Source: Pirellula sp. SH-Sr6A
GTDB lineage: Bacteria > Planctomycetota > Planctomycetia > Pirellulales > Pirellulaceae
Reading direction: 5' to 3'
DNA: 64,000 nt
Assembly (NCBI RefSeq): GCF_001610875.1
Contig: NZ_CP011272.1
Location: 496,001-560,000, forward strand
Below the pieces are notes generated by a model that saw only the letters and a program-made list of their open reading frames with translations, ran no database searches and was not told the origin of the DNA. Both the position numbers and the translations under genes were made by a program. Below are positions 7,728 to 16,844 of this stretch, piece after piece. Each line of letters opens with the position of its first letter. The first letter of the stretch is position 1.

Positions 7728-10299
7728 GATCTTCCTTCGCTAATTCCGTTTCCAACTGTTCCTGTAGCTTTCGGACTCGAGTTTCGAGCGACTCGCTACT
7801 CATTCTCTGGCGGAGTTGCTCGACAATCAATGGGAACGAAAGGGGCGTCGGACGCTTCAAAAGAATCCATCGCCAATCCGAGCTCTCCAGACGGGATAAT
7901 GTGTTTCGTATTCGATCGATCTCGAGCTGCGACCGCATCACCTCGTCGCGGGCTTGCTGGAGCAATCGATTGGAAGGATCGTATTGAACAAACGCATCAA
8001 AGAACATATTGCTCGAAGCCTGCAGATGCCTGCCTCGTTTGACTTGCCCGGGATAGCCGGGATGGATAAGCCCAGCGATGCGTGCAATCTCTCGAAACTG
8101 CCTCTTGCACAATTCCGTCGCATTGAGACTTGCGAGCAAATCCTCTTCCAACCCTTGTTGAGTCAATAATTCCTTCCAGAACGCCGGCTCATTGCCCAAT
8201 GGCTGGTTGCTTTGAATCATCAATCCATAATCGTTGACTGTCATACTCATCGTCACTTCGACGCGACGAGAGATTCGATAGGCAACCAGCGATGCTAATC
8301 CTTCATGCACCATCCTGCCTTCGAAGGGATAAAGAACGATCGACCAACTATTCTTCCATTCCAGACTTTCTACCAAAACTTCCGACTTCTTCGGCACGAC
8401 ACTCCATCGCCGCTGCAACTCGAGGACAGGTCGAATCGCTTTCATCTCATCCTCCATGAAGCGTCCCGCGGCGGCTTCGTCAAGCAATTCGCGAACCTCC
8501 GATGCCATCTGCGTCGAGAGGGGCATCCTGCCGCCACCCCACCTCGGCGTCGCGGTGGGCAGCAGTTTCGACCGCTTCACCACAGCAGTCCCCTCCCGGA
8601 CTTGAATCAGTTCCAGCGTCTTGCCCGCGAATTGAAATCGATCACCTGCTTTCAACTTAGCGATGAATCCCTCCTCGACCGTCCCCAGGGTCTGTCCTGT
8701 GGCATACTGGACCAACATCGAAATCTCACTGGCAATCGTACCGATCGCCATGCGATGGAGCTTGGCGACCCGCGGATCCACCACCGAAAATAGACCACTT
8801 GTCTCTTGCACCCGTCGAAACTCGTCGTAGGCCCGCAAGGAGTCCCCACCGCTTACGACGAACTTGAACGCCCATTCCAGATCGTCATCCGACAGAGTTC
8901 GATATCCAGCGACGCACGCTAGTTCCCGTTTTAGAGACTCGCGATCAAATGGCTCGGCCATCGCTCTCGTAACTAAATGTTGCACCAAACAATCCAGTGG
9001 CGATAAAAGAGATGGTCGATGTTCAAGACCATTTCCACCCTTGGCAACGCTCGCTGCAATGCGTTTGGCGGCAGCTAGCTCAATCAACTCAAATGTGTTG
9101 GTCGGCACGAATTGGAGATTGCTAACCGCATCGGGTTGATGGCCACTTCTCCCCGCGCGCTGCAACAATCGAGCAGCCCCTTTGGGACTACCGATTTGAA
9201 TAACTTGATAAACCTCGCTGAAATCGACACCCAAATCCAAACTGCTGGTGCAAACAACCGCCTTCAGCTTCCCTTCACGCAGGGCTTGCTCCACCCAGCT
9301 CCGAACACTCCCATCGAGCGAACCATGATGGAGAGCCAAACAACCTGCCCAGTCGGGCCGCAGTCGTAGCAGCTCTTGGTACCACTGCTCGGTTTGATTG
9401 CGTGTGTTGGTGAAGACCAACGTACTTTTCGCCGGTTCGATCGCTTCAACAACGCGTGGGGCCATCGACATCCCTAGATGGCCTGCCCAAGGGAATCGCT
9501 CTATACTCTCCGGGAGAATCGAACGGATAGATATCTTCTTCTTCGACTTTCCATGAACCATCCTTGCAGCTCGAGTCGACTGGCGCCCGACCAACACACT
9601 CAATGCTTCGTCAAGGTTACCAATCGTTGCGCTCAATGCGCATCGACTAGCTTGCGGTGCCAAGGACGAGAGCCTGCCGAGCGCCAATTCGGTTTGCATT
9701 CCACGTTTCGATCCCAACAGTTCGTGCCACTCGTCTACGACAATGCACCGAAGCGATCGGAACTGGTCCTGGAGATCGGCATACGACAGGAGCAATGTCA
9801 GACTTTCGGGCGTGGTGATCAAAGCGGTGGGGAGCCGTTTTCGAATCGCCGCTTTCGTCCGCGCACTCGAGTCTCCCGTTCTGCGTTCGAGTGTCCATGG
9901 GATCCCCAGTTCCTCAATCGTGCCACGTAGCGTCTCCTCGGTATCGGCAGACAGGGCTCGCAGTGGAGTAATCCAAAGTACAGTCAGAGGCGGCTCGGAC
10001 GAGCGCGATCGCGGAGGGTTAGACCTCTTACTCCCTGATTCCGATAGGTACTCCAGCACTGGGCCAAACCACGCAGCAAGCGTCTTGCCAGTCCCAGTCG
10101 TCGAATGAAGTAAATAGTGCTCGCCGCGCATATATGCGGTCCAACACTCTCGCTGAAATGGGAACGGCGACCACCCCTTGCTCTCAAACCAATCGATTGC
10201 CCGGCGAAAATCGAACCTCCGAGGCAGCTTTTCCTCGCAGGGTGACCGGGATTTCTCGGCCATTGCTGTATTGGCGATGGGACTGGCCTCTTCAGGCAT
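7690..10299 (-). CDS. Ligase-associated Lhr-type DEAD/DEAH-box helicase
   Basis: ATP-dependent superfamily 2 helicase of 869 residues, Lhr-core type. Seen: Walker A TGTGKT (68-73), DEWH box (189-192), SAT-type motif LSATIGN, a helicase C domain with QRAGRSGH, then winged-helix and Lhr-specific C-terminal domains. It overlaps the ligase stop by 8 bases. Known context: Lhr, PdeM, an MBL-fold exonuclease and an ATP-dependent ligase form a bacterial repair module; three of the four are contiguous here. Confidence 0.9.
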   Translation of the reverse strand: MPEEASPIANTAMAEKSRSPCEEKLPRRFDFRRAIDWFESKGWSPFPFQRECWTAYMRGEHYLLHSTTGTGKTLAAWFGPVLEYLSESGSKRSNPPRSRSSEPPLTVLWITPLRALSADTEETLRGTIEELGIPWTLERRTGDSSARTKAAIRKRLPTALITTPESLTLLLSYADLQDQFRSLRCIVVDEWHELLGSKRGMQTELALGRLSSLAPQASRCALSATIGNLDEALSVLVGRQSTRAARMVHGKSKKKISIRSILPESIERFPWAGHLGMSMAPRVVEAIEPAKSTLVFTNTRNQTEQWYQELLRLRPDWAGCLALHHGSLDGSVRSWVEQALREGKLKAVVCTSSLDLGVDFSEVYQVIQIGSPKGAARLLQRAGRSGHQPDAVSNLQFVPTNTFELIELAAAKRIAASVAKGGNGLEHRPSLLSPLDCLVQHLVTRAMAEPFDRESLKRELACVAGYRTLSDDDLEWAFKFVVSGGDSLRAYDEFRRVQETSGLFSVVDPRVAKLHRMAIGTIASEISMLVQYATGQTLGTVEEGFIAKLKAGDRFQFAGKTLELIQVREGTAVVKRSKLLPTATPRWGGGRMPLSTQMASEVRELLDEAAAGRFMEDEMKAIRPVLELQRRWSVVPKKSEVLVESLEWKNSWSIVLYPFEGRMVHEGLASLVAYRISRRVEVTMSMTVNDYGLMIQSNQPLGNEPAFWKELLTQQGLEEDLLASLNATELCKRQFREIARIAGLIHPGYPGQVKRGRHLQASSNMFFDAFVQYDPSNRLLQQARDEVMRSQLEIDRIRNTLSRLESSDWRWILLKRPTPLSFPLIVEQLRQRMSSESLETRVRKLQEQLETELAKEDRGRNESGKARQK

Positions 10300-11938
10300 T
10301 CTCGTTTTCCTCGGTTGTATTCGCCCGATCGACGATCCTCTGCTTGAGTGAATCCAAGCTATCCGCCAGGTCAGGAGTCTTGTCCAATCTCAACCTGAGA
10401 ATTCGCGGAAAGCGGACCGCGACGCCACTTTTGTGTCGTGTCGAAGGCTGAATCCCTTCGCAGGCGATCTCCATGACTAACTTCGGTGCAACACTTCGTA
10501 CAGGACCAAACTTCTCTCGTGTGTTTTCTCGAACAAAACGATCCACCGCCCGAAGCTCATCATCCGTAAGTCCCGAATAAGCTTTCGCGCAGGGAACCAG
10601 TAGATCGCCATCCCATACCGCAAACGTAAAATCGGTGTACAGGCTCGCTCGCCTTCCATGTCCTCTTTGAGCATAAAGCAGGACGGCATCAAAGGTCCAA
10701 GGTGCCACTTTCCATTTCCACCAAACGCCCTTGGTCCGTCCCCCCGAATAGGGACTGCTCTTTCTCTTTACAACGAGCCCCTCTGCTTCGATCTCTCTGG
10801 CACCCTCCCGAGCCAGTGCGATCGCGTCCCACGAATCTCCAGAAACAATTGGAGAGATATTCCATATGGGGTCCTGTGTCGATTCTGCGAGCGTCGGATC
10901 TCCTAGGGCGCTGCGAAGATTTTCCAGCGCCGCACGGCGCCACTCTAGCGGCTGATCCCGAACATCCCGACCATCTAGTTCCAATAAATCGAACGCGACA
11001 AAGCGAACCGGCACCTCTGTCAACAGCTTGCGACCGACTTTCCGACGCCCCAACCGTCGCTGCATGGCTTGGAAAGGCATCGGCTTGTCTCCTTGCCAAG
11101 CCAGTAACTCTCCATCGAGCACCGTACCATCGGGAAGCCCTAGCAATGATTTTGTCACTTCAGGAAATTGCTCTTCGATTCGCTCCTCTCCACGACTCCA
11201 AAGATAGAACTCCCCTGACCTTCGAATGGCTTGAGCTCGAATCCCATCCCATTTCCATTCGACCAAATAGTCCGATGGCAAACCCAACACAGCGGGGTCG
11301 GACTCCAACGCGTTCGCTAAGCAGAAAGGAAACGGCTGCCCCTCGAACGAAGAACTGGATGCAGGGGATCTTAATCGCCGAAAGAATTCCTCGCTCGGGG
11401 TCCAACTACCCATCAGGCGGTGGGCAATATGTTCCGGAGGAATCTCGAAAGCCAAAGAAAGAGCGCGGGTGACGAGCCCACGACTCACGCCTACTCGAAA
11501 TCCTCCCGTGATCATCTTCAACGCAACAAACCGCTCGCTGCCAGGAAGAGTATCCCAAACCGAATCGAGACTCGAGAGAGCCTCTTCCACGGGCGATCTC
11601 GAAAGGGGTATCAAGAATGATTCCACCCAACTCGCTAGCGAGACCGTCGAGGGACTCGCGTTCGATCCAGCTAGCAAGTGGACTGTCTCAGCAAGATCCC
11701 CAACGTATTGATAGCTCTCTTCGATCAACCAATCGGGAAGACTCGTCCGCTTTTGGACCCACTCACGAATCGCGGCACCGCTCAAGCTTCTCTTCGGTCT
11801 GTTACCAGAAAGAAAATAGACCGCCCAAGCTCCATCGCGAGGTTCCACCTCACGAAAATAACGAACGAGCGCACCGAGTTTTGCATTCGTCTTGGTTGTT
11901 TCGTCGATCTGGCGATAGAGTTGGCAGAAGGCTCGCAT
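10292..11938 (-). CDS. ATP-dependent DNA ligase (ligase-associated repair module)
   Basis: A 548-residue ATP-dependent ligase that seals nicks in the repair module. Seen: N-terminal helical DNA-binding domain (1-200), nucleotidyltransferase motif I EWKWDGIRAQ with the adenylated Lys at 229, a second conserved stretch LDGELLAW, motif V (EAEGLVVKRKSSPY...WWKWK) and an OB-fold C-terminus. It is the first gene of the ligase-helicase-phosphoesterase run. The family member in other bacteria is often called the cisplatin-damage-response ligase. Confidence 0.92.
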   Translation of the reverse strand: MRAFCQLYRQIDETTKTNAKLGALVRYFREVEPRDGAWAVYFLSGNRPKRSLSGAAIREWVQKRTSLPDWLIEESYQYVGDLAETVHLLAGSNASPSTVSLASWVESFLIPLSRSPVEEALSSLDSVWDTLPGSERFVALKMITGGFRVGVSRGLVTRALSLAFEIPPEHIAHRLMGSWTPSEEFFRRLRSPASSSSFEGQPFPFCLANALESDPAVLGLPSDYLVEWKWDGIRAQAIRRSGEFYLWSRGEERIEEQFPEVTKSLLGLPDGTVLDGELLAWQGDKPMPFQAMQRRLGRRKVGRKLLTEVPVRFVAFDLLELDGRDVRDQPLEWRRAALENLRSALGDPTLAESTQDPIWNISPIVSGDSWDAIALAREGAREIEAEGLVVKRKSSPYSGGRTKGVWWKWKVAPWTFDAVLLYAQRGHGRRASLYTDFTFAVWDGDLLVPCAKAYSGLTDDELRAVDRFVRENTREKFGPVRSVAPKLVMEIACEGIQPSTRHKSGVAVRFPRILRLRLDKTPDLADSLDSLKQRIVDRANTTEENENA

Positions 11939-12009
11939 GCCCCATTATCGCCACCCGTGAAGTGGCGGGGAAATAGGTTATCGCTCGAACCAGCCCCTGC
12001 CTCCGCCTC

Positions 12010-13209
12010 TTACGATCGTTTTTGCTTCGCCTCGTAGATCCGTCCTATCAGATCGGTGTAACAATCGACCATATTTTGCAGGGAAGCATGGCTTTCGACG
12101 AATTGGCGCCCGTTTCTGCCAAACTCCTTCGATTCGTCGGCCCGATCCAAGATCGATTGGACTCTTTTTTCGAAATCGGAGACAGAACCCGGGGTGGCGG
12201 TGTAACCGTTCCATCCATCGAGTACCGTGTCCGGAATAGAACCCACCCGGGAAGCAACCACCGGGACTTCACACGCGAGCGCTTCCAGAATCGAAACCGG
12301 ACTCGCTTCATTGTGACTGGTCAGAACAAAAAGATCCATCGCCGCCAAAAGCCTTGGGGTGTCGCTTCGGGAACCCAAGAAGTGAACGCAATGCTGAAGT
12401 CCCATGGTCGCCCGTTGCACGCGTAGGGATGCTCGCTCGGGTCCATCTCCAATAATGACGAAGTGCGTCTTCAGGTTCTTTTCCTGAAGCCGCTTGGCAA
12501 GCTGCAGGAAGAGACCGTGATTCTTTTCGGGACGCAGGGCGGCTACGATCCCGATCAGTTTGGCATCGCTTGGAATTCCGAGCTCCGTTCGGACATCTTG
12601 ATAAGCGTTTGTCGACGGAGCAAATCGTCTGGTATCGACCCCATTGGGGATCACGAAGACTTTGGATTTGGGAAATCGCTCTTGCTCGACCAAGAATTCA
12701 CCGTGCGACTTCGCGACGCCAATAAATCCATCGGTAATGCATGTGAGCATTCGATTCAGCTTGCCAATCCCATCAGGCCATCCGGTCGAGTGAAGCGCAG
12801 AACAAATAACGGGAACACCCGCTCTCCTTGCCGCGAGTCGGCCCCAAAACATCTTGTCGCCCGCACCGACCGTGATGACGGCATCGGTTTTCTCGCGTCG
12901 AAAGTGTTTGGTCAATCGATTCAAAATACCAATGTCGTATTTGTGTTTCAACAGCCGATCGTAGACGGGAAAATCACTGCTGATCTCTTGCCCTAGCGGT
13001 CCACGATCCTTCAAACAGACAACGCTCGGCTCGATTTGCGAATCATCGAACCCACGAACCAAGTTCACCAGCAGCGTCTCGGCGCCCCCTACCGGCATGC
13101 TTGTGATAACGAACGTGGTTCGCAGCGCGCGCTTCGTCGCGGATGACGCGGTTGGCTGGGAAGAAGGGGTCGAAATGGGACGAAGGCGTGGAGATGCAAC
13201 TGCGTTCAT
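12010..13209 (-). CDS. Glycosyltransferase family 4 (GT-B fold)
   Basis: A 399-residue GT4-type retaining glycosyltransferase that moves a sugar from a nucleotide sugar to a lipid or glycan acceptor. Seen: N-terminal acceptor domain with a Gly-rich loop (VITSMPVGGAETLLVNLVRG), the linker VIPNGVDTRRF, and the donor-site E-X7-E motif in EASPVSILEALACEVPVVAS. It lies with the deacetylase and O-antigen-ligase-like genes, which suggests assembly of an extracellular or cell-surface polysaccharide. Donor and acceptor are unknown. Confidence 0.9.
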   Translation of the reverse strand: MNAVASPRLRPISTPSSQPTASSATKRALRTTFVITSMPVGGAETLLVNLVRGFDDSQIEPSVVCLKDRGPLGQEISSDFPVYDRLLKHKYDIGILNRLTKHFRREKTDAVITVGAGDKMFWGRLAARRAGVPVICSALHSTGWPDGIGKLNRMLTCITDGFIGVAKSHGEFLVEQERFPKSKVFVIPNGVDTRRFAPSTNAYQDVRTELGIPSDAKLIGIVAALRPEKNHGLFLQLAKRLQEKNLKTHFVIIGDGPERASLRVQRATMGLQHCVHFLGSRSDTPRLLAAMDLFVLTSHNEASPVSILEALACEVPVVASRVGSIPDTVLDGWNGYTATPGSVSDFEKRVQSILDRADESKEFGRNGRQFVESHASLQNMVDCYTDLIGRIYEAKQKRS

Positions 13210-13258
13210 ACGGAATTAGGTTGGAGGTCAAAGGAGAAAAGACGAACGAGGATTGGTT

Positions 13259-14152
13259 TTAACCCGGCGAGGACTGGCCTGACTCACTGGAGGAGTCAGT
13301 CGGACGTTGGAGCGCGGATGGGTCGATCACCACCGGTGATTTCAAGTTGAGTTTGCGTGGATCGAGGGTGAGCCAGTTCGTCAGTGCGGCCATGCCGGGA
13401 TCTCCGTGAATGCGTTGCAAATGGACGGGGTCCTCTCCAGGCCAATTGAGCCCGCCCGCTGCGGTAAGAAAGCATTCGAAACCCGCCTCCAATACCGCAT
13501 CGATCGACTGCTGGGAGACGTTGTCTTTTAATCCGTATGGGAACGCGAAATAGGTAACCGGTTGCTGGCTCCAATCCTGCAACTTCTTTCTGGAATCGGA
13601 GATCTCGCGCCGCAATTGTTCGGAGGAAAGCGTCTTTCCCAAATCCAAATGGGTATGGGTATGTCCGCCAATGGTGATCCCCTGCGAAGCCATGCGCCGG
13701 ATCTCCTCAATGGTATTCGGCTTGAGAGGTATCCCCGCTGCGCGATCATGCGGGAACGGCTCTCCAGACTCGACAAAGTGGGTCGATACGAAATAGGTAC
13801 AAGGTATTTTGCGCTCCAAGATCTCGGGAATGGCGCGCTCGCAATTGTCGGAATAGCCATCGTCAAAGGTGATCGCGACCATCGGAATTCGACGATGGCC
13901 ATTCGACTGAGACTTTCGAATATCACCCAGCGAAGCAAATCGAGCGTGCTGCTGCACCCAGTTCAGGTGCTGAACAAAATTCGCGTTCGAGATCGACCAG
14001 CCGTTAGGGTGTTTATCGGCAACGCGATGGTAGAAGAGTACCGCCGCGGGATAGGTTCCAGATGCCTCAAATTGTTTAGCGAGATGCAATCGAGTTCGCA
14101 TCGTCGACCAGCGGTAAAGCGACAATCCGATTTCTCGTGATAAAGATGGCAT
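13259..14152 (-). CDS. Polysaccharide deacetylase (NodB domain)
   Basis: Carbohydrate esterase 4 type enzyme that removes acetyl groups from GlcNAc-containing glycans. Seen: YHRV segment, motif 1 TFDDGYSDN with both Asp residues, and motif 2 GGHTHTHLDL with the zinc His residues; the C-terminal Ser/Pro tail is low complexity. No signal peptide is obvious. It is on the same strand as, and 49 bp upstream of, the GT4 gene, and divergent from the O-antigen-ligase-like gene across a 244-bp gap. Confidence 0.88.
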   Translation of the reverse strand: MPSLSREIGLSLYRWSTMRTRLHLAKQFEASGTYPAAVLFYHRVADKHPNGWSISNANFVQHLNWVQQHARFASLGDIRKSQSNGHRRIPMVAITFDDGYSDNCERAIPEILERKIPCTYFVSTHFVESGEPFPHDRAAGIPLKPNTIEEIRRMASQGITIGGHTHTHLDLGKTLSSEQLRREISDSRKKLQDWSQQPVTYFAFPYGLKDNVSQQSIDAVLEAGFECFLTAAGGLNWPGEDPVHLQRIHGDPGMAALTNWLTLDPRKLNLKSPVVIDPSALQRPTDSSSESGQSSPG

Positions 14153-14353
14153 GATTTAGAACTCCGTCGGTGAGGGACCTTCAAAAATTCGACGAAATTC
14201 AGTTTGTGCCAACTGCGAGAAGATAATTGATCAGAGAAGACTGCCAAAACGTAGCGGTCGCACCAGTTGTTCCGGCTATATCGACCTCGGACGGGATTCC
14301 TGTCCATACGGCGGGATTCTCAGGTTTTCACTGCAGATTTCGGTCGATGTGTC

Positions 14354-14389
14354 AAAGCGAGGACGCTTTCGCTGAAACAAGTAACGAGG
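14354..14389 (+). promoter_or_regulatory. Leader hairpin and ribosome binding site of the O-antigen-ligase-like gene
   Basis: AAAGCG (14354-14359) and CGCTTT (14364-14369) form a perfect 6-bp stem with the tetraloop AGGA. It is followed by ACGAGGT ending 7 bases before a GTG start. The hairpin could modulate translation, but no second instance supports it. Confidence 0.4.
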
Positions 14390-14396
14390 TCATTCG

Positions 14397-15779
14397 GTGG
14401 AATTTGTTGCCACATTGTTGGGTTTATCCGTTCTGGCTTGGAGCGTTTTCTTCCTGCGCGTCCATAATGTTTTCGCTGGCAGTGTTCTCTTTCTCGTTGC
14501 TACGACTCTCTTCCCGCCCGAATACCTCAAGCTGGATGTAGGCGGTCTTTCTCTCACGATCGACCGGGCTTGGATTCTCGTCGTGGCAGGCCAATTTGCG
14601 TGGGATCTGTACCATGGCAAATCGCACTGGCGCAATATGACGGGGAGCGATGCCGTCCTCTTCCTCTTCTTGTCTTGGCTCATTCTCCGAACGCTTATGA
14701 CGCCCATTGGAAAAGAGATTCCGGGCCAACCCTCGACCGTCATGCATCTGATCAATGGATACCTTGCACCGGTCTTCCTTTATTTTCTGATGCGTCATTC
14801 GCGACTCAAGCCCTCCGACGCCTGGCCCGCCATTGTCCTGATCTTGATATTCGGAGTTTATTTAAGCATCACAGCCCTATTAGAAATTACCAAGCAATGG
14901 AGTTTGGTGTGGCCCTCCTTCATAGCCGACCCAACTCTCGGCATCCACTTCGGACGAGCTCGCGGACCGATGCTGCAATCGGTTCGATTGGGAATGTGCC
15001 TTTGCTTTTGCCTTTCCATCCTCTGGGCGTTCGTACTGCGACTGTATCCACACCAAAAATGGGCTTGGTTGACCACACTCTCGCTCTCGCCTTTGCTCCT
15101 GCTTGGAATCCTCCTGACTTACACGCGGAGCATATGGATGGGAGCGATCGCCGTCGTGATCATCTTGATGTCCACAATGCTCACCGGCAAAATGCGCGCG
15201 ATAGCGCTAGGTTCTTTGGTTGTGACCGGTACGATGGGTGGTCTCATTCTGGGCCCCAGCCTCGTTGCGTTCAAACGAGAGTACAGCGAAGCAGAAACGC
15301 TCGAAAGTACGAAGATGCGAGGCGCGTTTGCCTACGTTTCCGTTCAAATGTTCAAAGATCGTCCCTTGGCAGGTTTTGGATTCAATCAGTTTCAAGTCCT
15401 CAATCGCCCCTACCTCGACGATCGCACAACCTCGATTCGCCTCGAATCCATCCGAGGATATGTCCACCACAATTCCTATCTGAGCCTGCTCGTCGATTTG
15501 GGCCTGATCGGGGCGGTGCTGTTCAGCTTCGTCGCGTGGAGCCAACTCCGAAATGGATGGACATTGCTCACCCATCCCCTATCGAACCCTTTCGGCCGCA
15601 GCGCCGCCATCCTCGGTTATTGCACGATCGCGGTCCATGCAATTCAAATGGCATTCCATGAAGTTTCATTCTCCAGTATCGAATACACGATCCTGGCTTT
15701 CTCTCTCGCAATGGTCCAAGTCTATCGAGACGAACTGGTCGAACAGACGAAACGATTTCGCGAGGCAGCCAGCGCATGA
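14397..15779 (+). CDS. O-antigen ligase / Wzy-like polymerase family membrane protein
   Basis: Multi-span protein of 460 residues with about ten hydrophobic segments, beginning at GTG with ACGAGGT upstream. It carries the O-antigen-ligase family region: a large periplasmic loop with RPLAGFGFNQF and the motif VHHNSYLSLLVDLGLIGAV, where the conserved His in the H-N-X-Y/F-L pattern is essential in WaaL and Wzy relatives. Probable role: polymerising or transferring the glycan made with the GT4 enzyme and trimmed by the deacetylase. Its stop lies 1 base from the convergent exonuclease stop. Confidence 0.88.
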   Translation: MEFVATLLGLSVLAWSVFFLRVHNVFAGSVLFLVATTLFPPEYLKLDVGGLSLTIDRAWILVVAGQFAWDLYHGKSHWRNMTGSDAVLFLFLSWLILRTLMTPIGKEIPGQPSTVMHLINGYLAPVFLYFLMRHSRLKPSDAWPAIVLILIFGVYLSITALLEITKQWSLVWPSFIADPTLGIHFGRARGPMLQSVRLGMCLCFCLSILWAFVLRLYPHQKWAWLTTLSLSPLLLLGILLTYTRSIWMGAIAVVIILMSTMLTGKMRAIALGSLVVTGTMGGLILGPSLVAFKREYSEAETLESTKMRGAFAYVSVQMFKDRPLAGFGFNQFQVLNRPYLDDRTTSIRLESIRGYVHHNSYLSLLVDLGLIGAVLFSFVAWSQLRNGWTLLTHPLSNPFGRSAAILGYCTIAVHAIQMAFHEVSFSSIEYTILAFSLAMVQVYRDELVEQTKRFREAASA

Positions 15780-15780
15780 T

Positions 15781-16815
15781 CTAAGCATCTTCCCTCGCTT
15801 CGGGTGATTCGCCGACAAATTGGGTCTCAAGCGTCCGAGCGTCTATCCCTTGCTCGGCCAAATAGCGAACGACTATATTGCTAAAGCCATGCGTGACCCA
15901 GACAGATTCAGCCTCGGTTTCGCGAATGGTCTGAAGCAACCCCTCCCAATCCACGTGATCCGAAAGAACGAACCCTCGATCGACGGCCCGCCTCCTGCGT
16001 GTCCCGCGTATCGCCATCCAACCCGACGCGACGCCCGAGGAGTAGTCTCCGAAGCGACGCATCCAAGGGCTCCCCTGAGCACTGGGGGGTGCCAGAACAA
16101 TCCCTTCGTGCCAAGGTGTGTCCACCGAGGCATCGCGAACCTGTACGGTCGCCGGCAACGCTCGGCCTGAAGCTCGGTACGAGTGCGTCGTTCCCTCCAT
16201 CGCTCCATGCAAATAGATGGGACCGCATCGATCCCCCACCATGGCCATCAATCGCTGGGCTTTACCGAGTGAATACGCAAACAAAACACTCGCTCGCCCA
16301 GCCTCGTGGTTCTTTTGCTTCCACTCGATAATCTCGCTGGCAACTGCCTCCGCAGAAGTCCAATGAAACACCGGCAAGCCAAACGTTGACTCCGTTACAA
16401 ACAGATTGCACCGAAGCGGTACGAAGGGCTCGCAAGTAGGATCCTGTTGCCGCTTGTAATCGCCGCTTACAACCGCTGTATACCCTTTTCGCTCGATGCG
16501 AACCTGCGCCGAACCGAGAACATGCCCCGCCGGGTGAAGCGACAAACGGACATCTCCGAGTGTCATCGTTTCGCCGTAGCCCAACGTATCGAGGGAGATG
16601 GATGGACCGAGCCGCTCTCGAAGAAGCCGCTCCCCATCCGAAACGCAAAGATAACGACTCGATCCCATGCGAGCGTGATCGCTATGCGCATGCGTGATCA
16701 CCGCACGTTCGACGGCTCGCCAAGGATCGATAAAAAAACCGCCCGGCTCGCAATAGAGACCGGACGGTGTCCATTTCAATAAATCTTGCAATTCGGATCC
16801 CCCATCAGTCAACAC
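15781..16815 (-). CDS. Ligase-associated MBL-fold exonuclease (mRNA-3'-end-processing type)
   Basis: Metallo-beta-lactamase-fold nuclease of the ligase-associated repair set, 344 residues. Seen: zinc motif THAHSDHAR (41-49), PAGHVLGSAQV, VSGDYKRQQDP, and the C-terminal WVTHG region typical of beta-CASP nucleases. In genomes with this module it usually sits beside the ATP-dependent ligase; here three glycan genes separate them by 3.8 kb. The start at 16815 fits; the exact N-terminus is uncertain. Confidence 0.88.
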   Translation of the reverse strand: MLTDGGSELQDLLKWTPSGLYCEPGGFFIDPWRAVERAVITHAHSDHARMGSSRYLCVSDGERLLRERLGPSISLDTLGYGETMTLGDVRLSLHPAGHVLGSAQVRIERKGYTAVVSGDYKRQQDPTCEPFVPLRCNLFVTESTFGLPVFHWTSAEAVASEIIEWKQKNHEAGRASVLFAYSLGKAQRLMAMVGDRCGPIYLHGAMEGTTHSYRASGRALPATVQVRDASVDTPWHEGIVLAPPSAQGSPWMRRFGDYSSGVASGWMAIRGTRRRRAVDRGFVLSDHVDWEGLLQTIRETEAESVWVTHGFSNIVVRYLAEQGIDARTLETQFVGESPEAREDA

Positions 16816-16844
16816 ATGCTGCCCGATGGATCCCGAACAGCGGA

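Noticed and set aside
14570-15661. 363-codon frame inside the O-antigen-ligase-like gene
   Set aside because: Arg/Pro/His-rich shadow frame of a membrane protein gene; no signal of its own.
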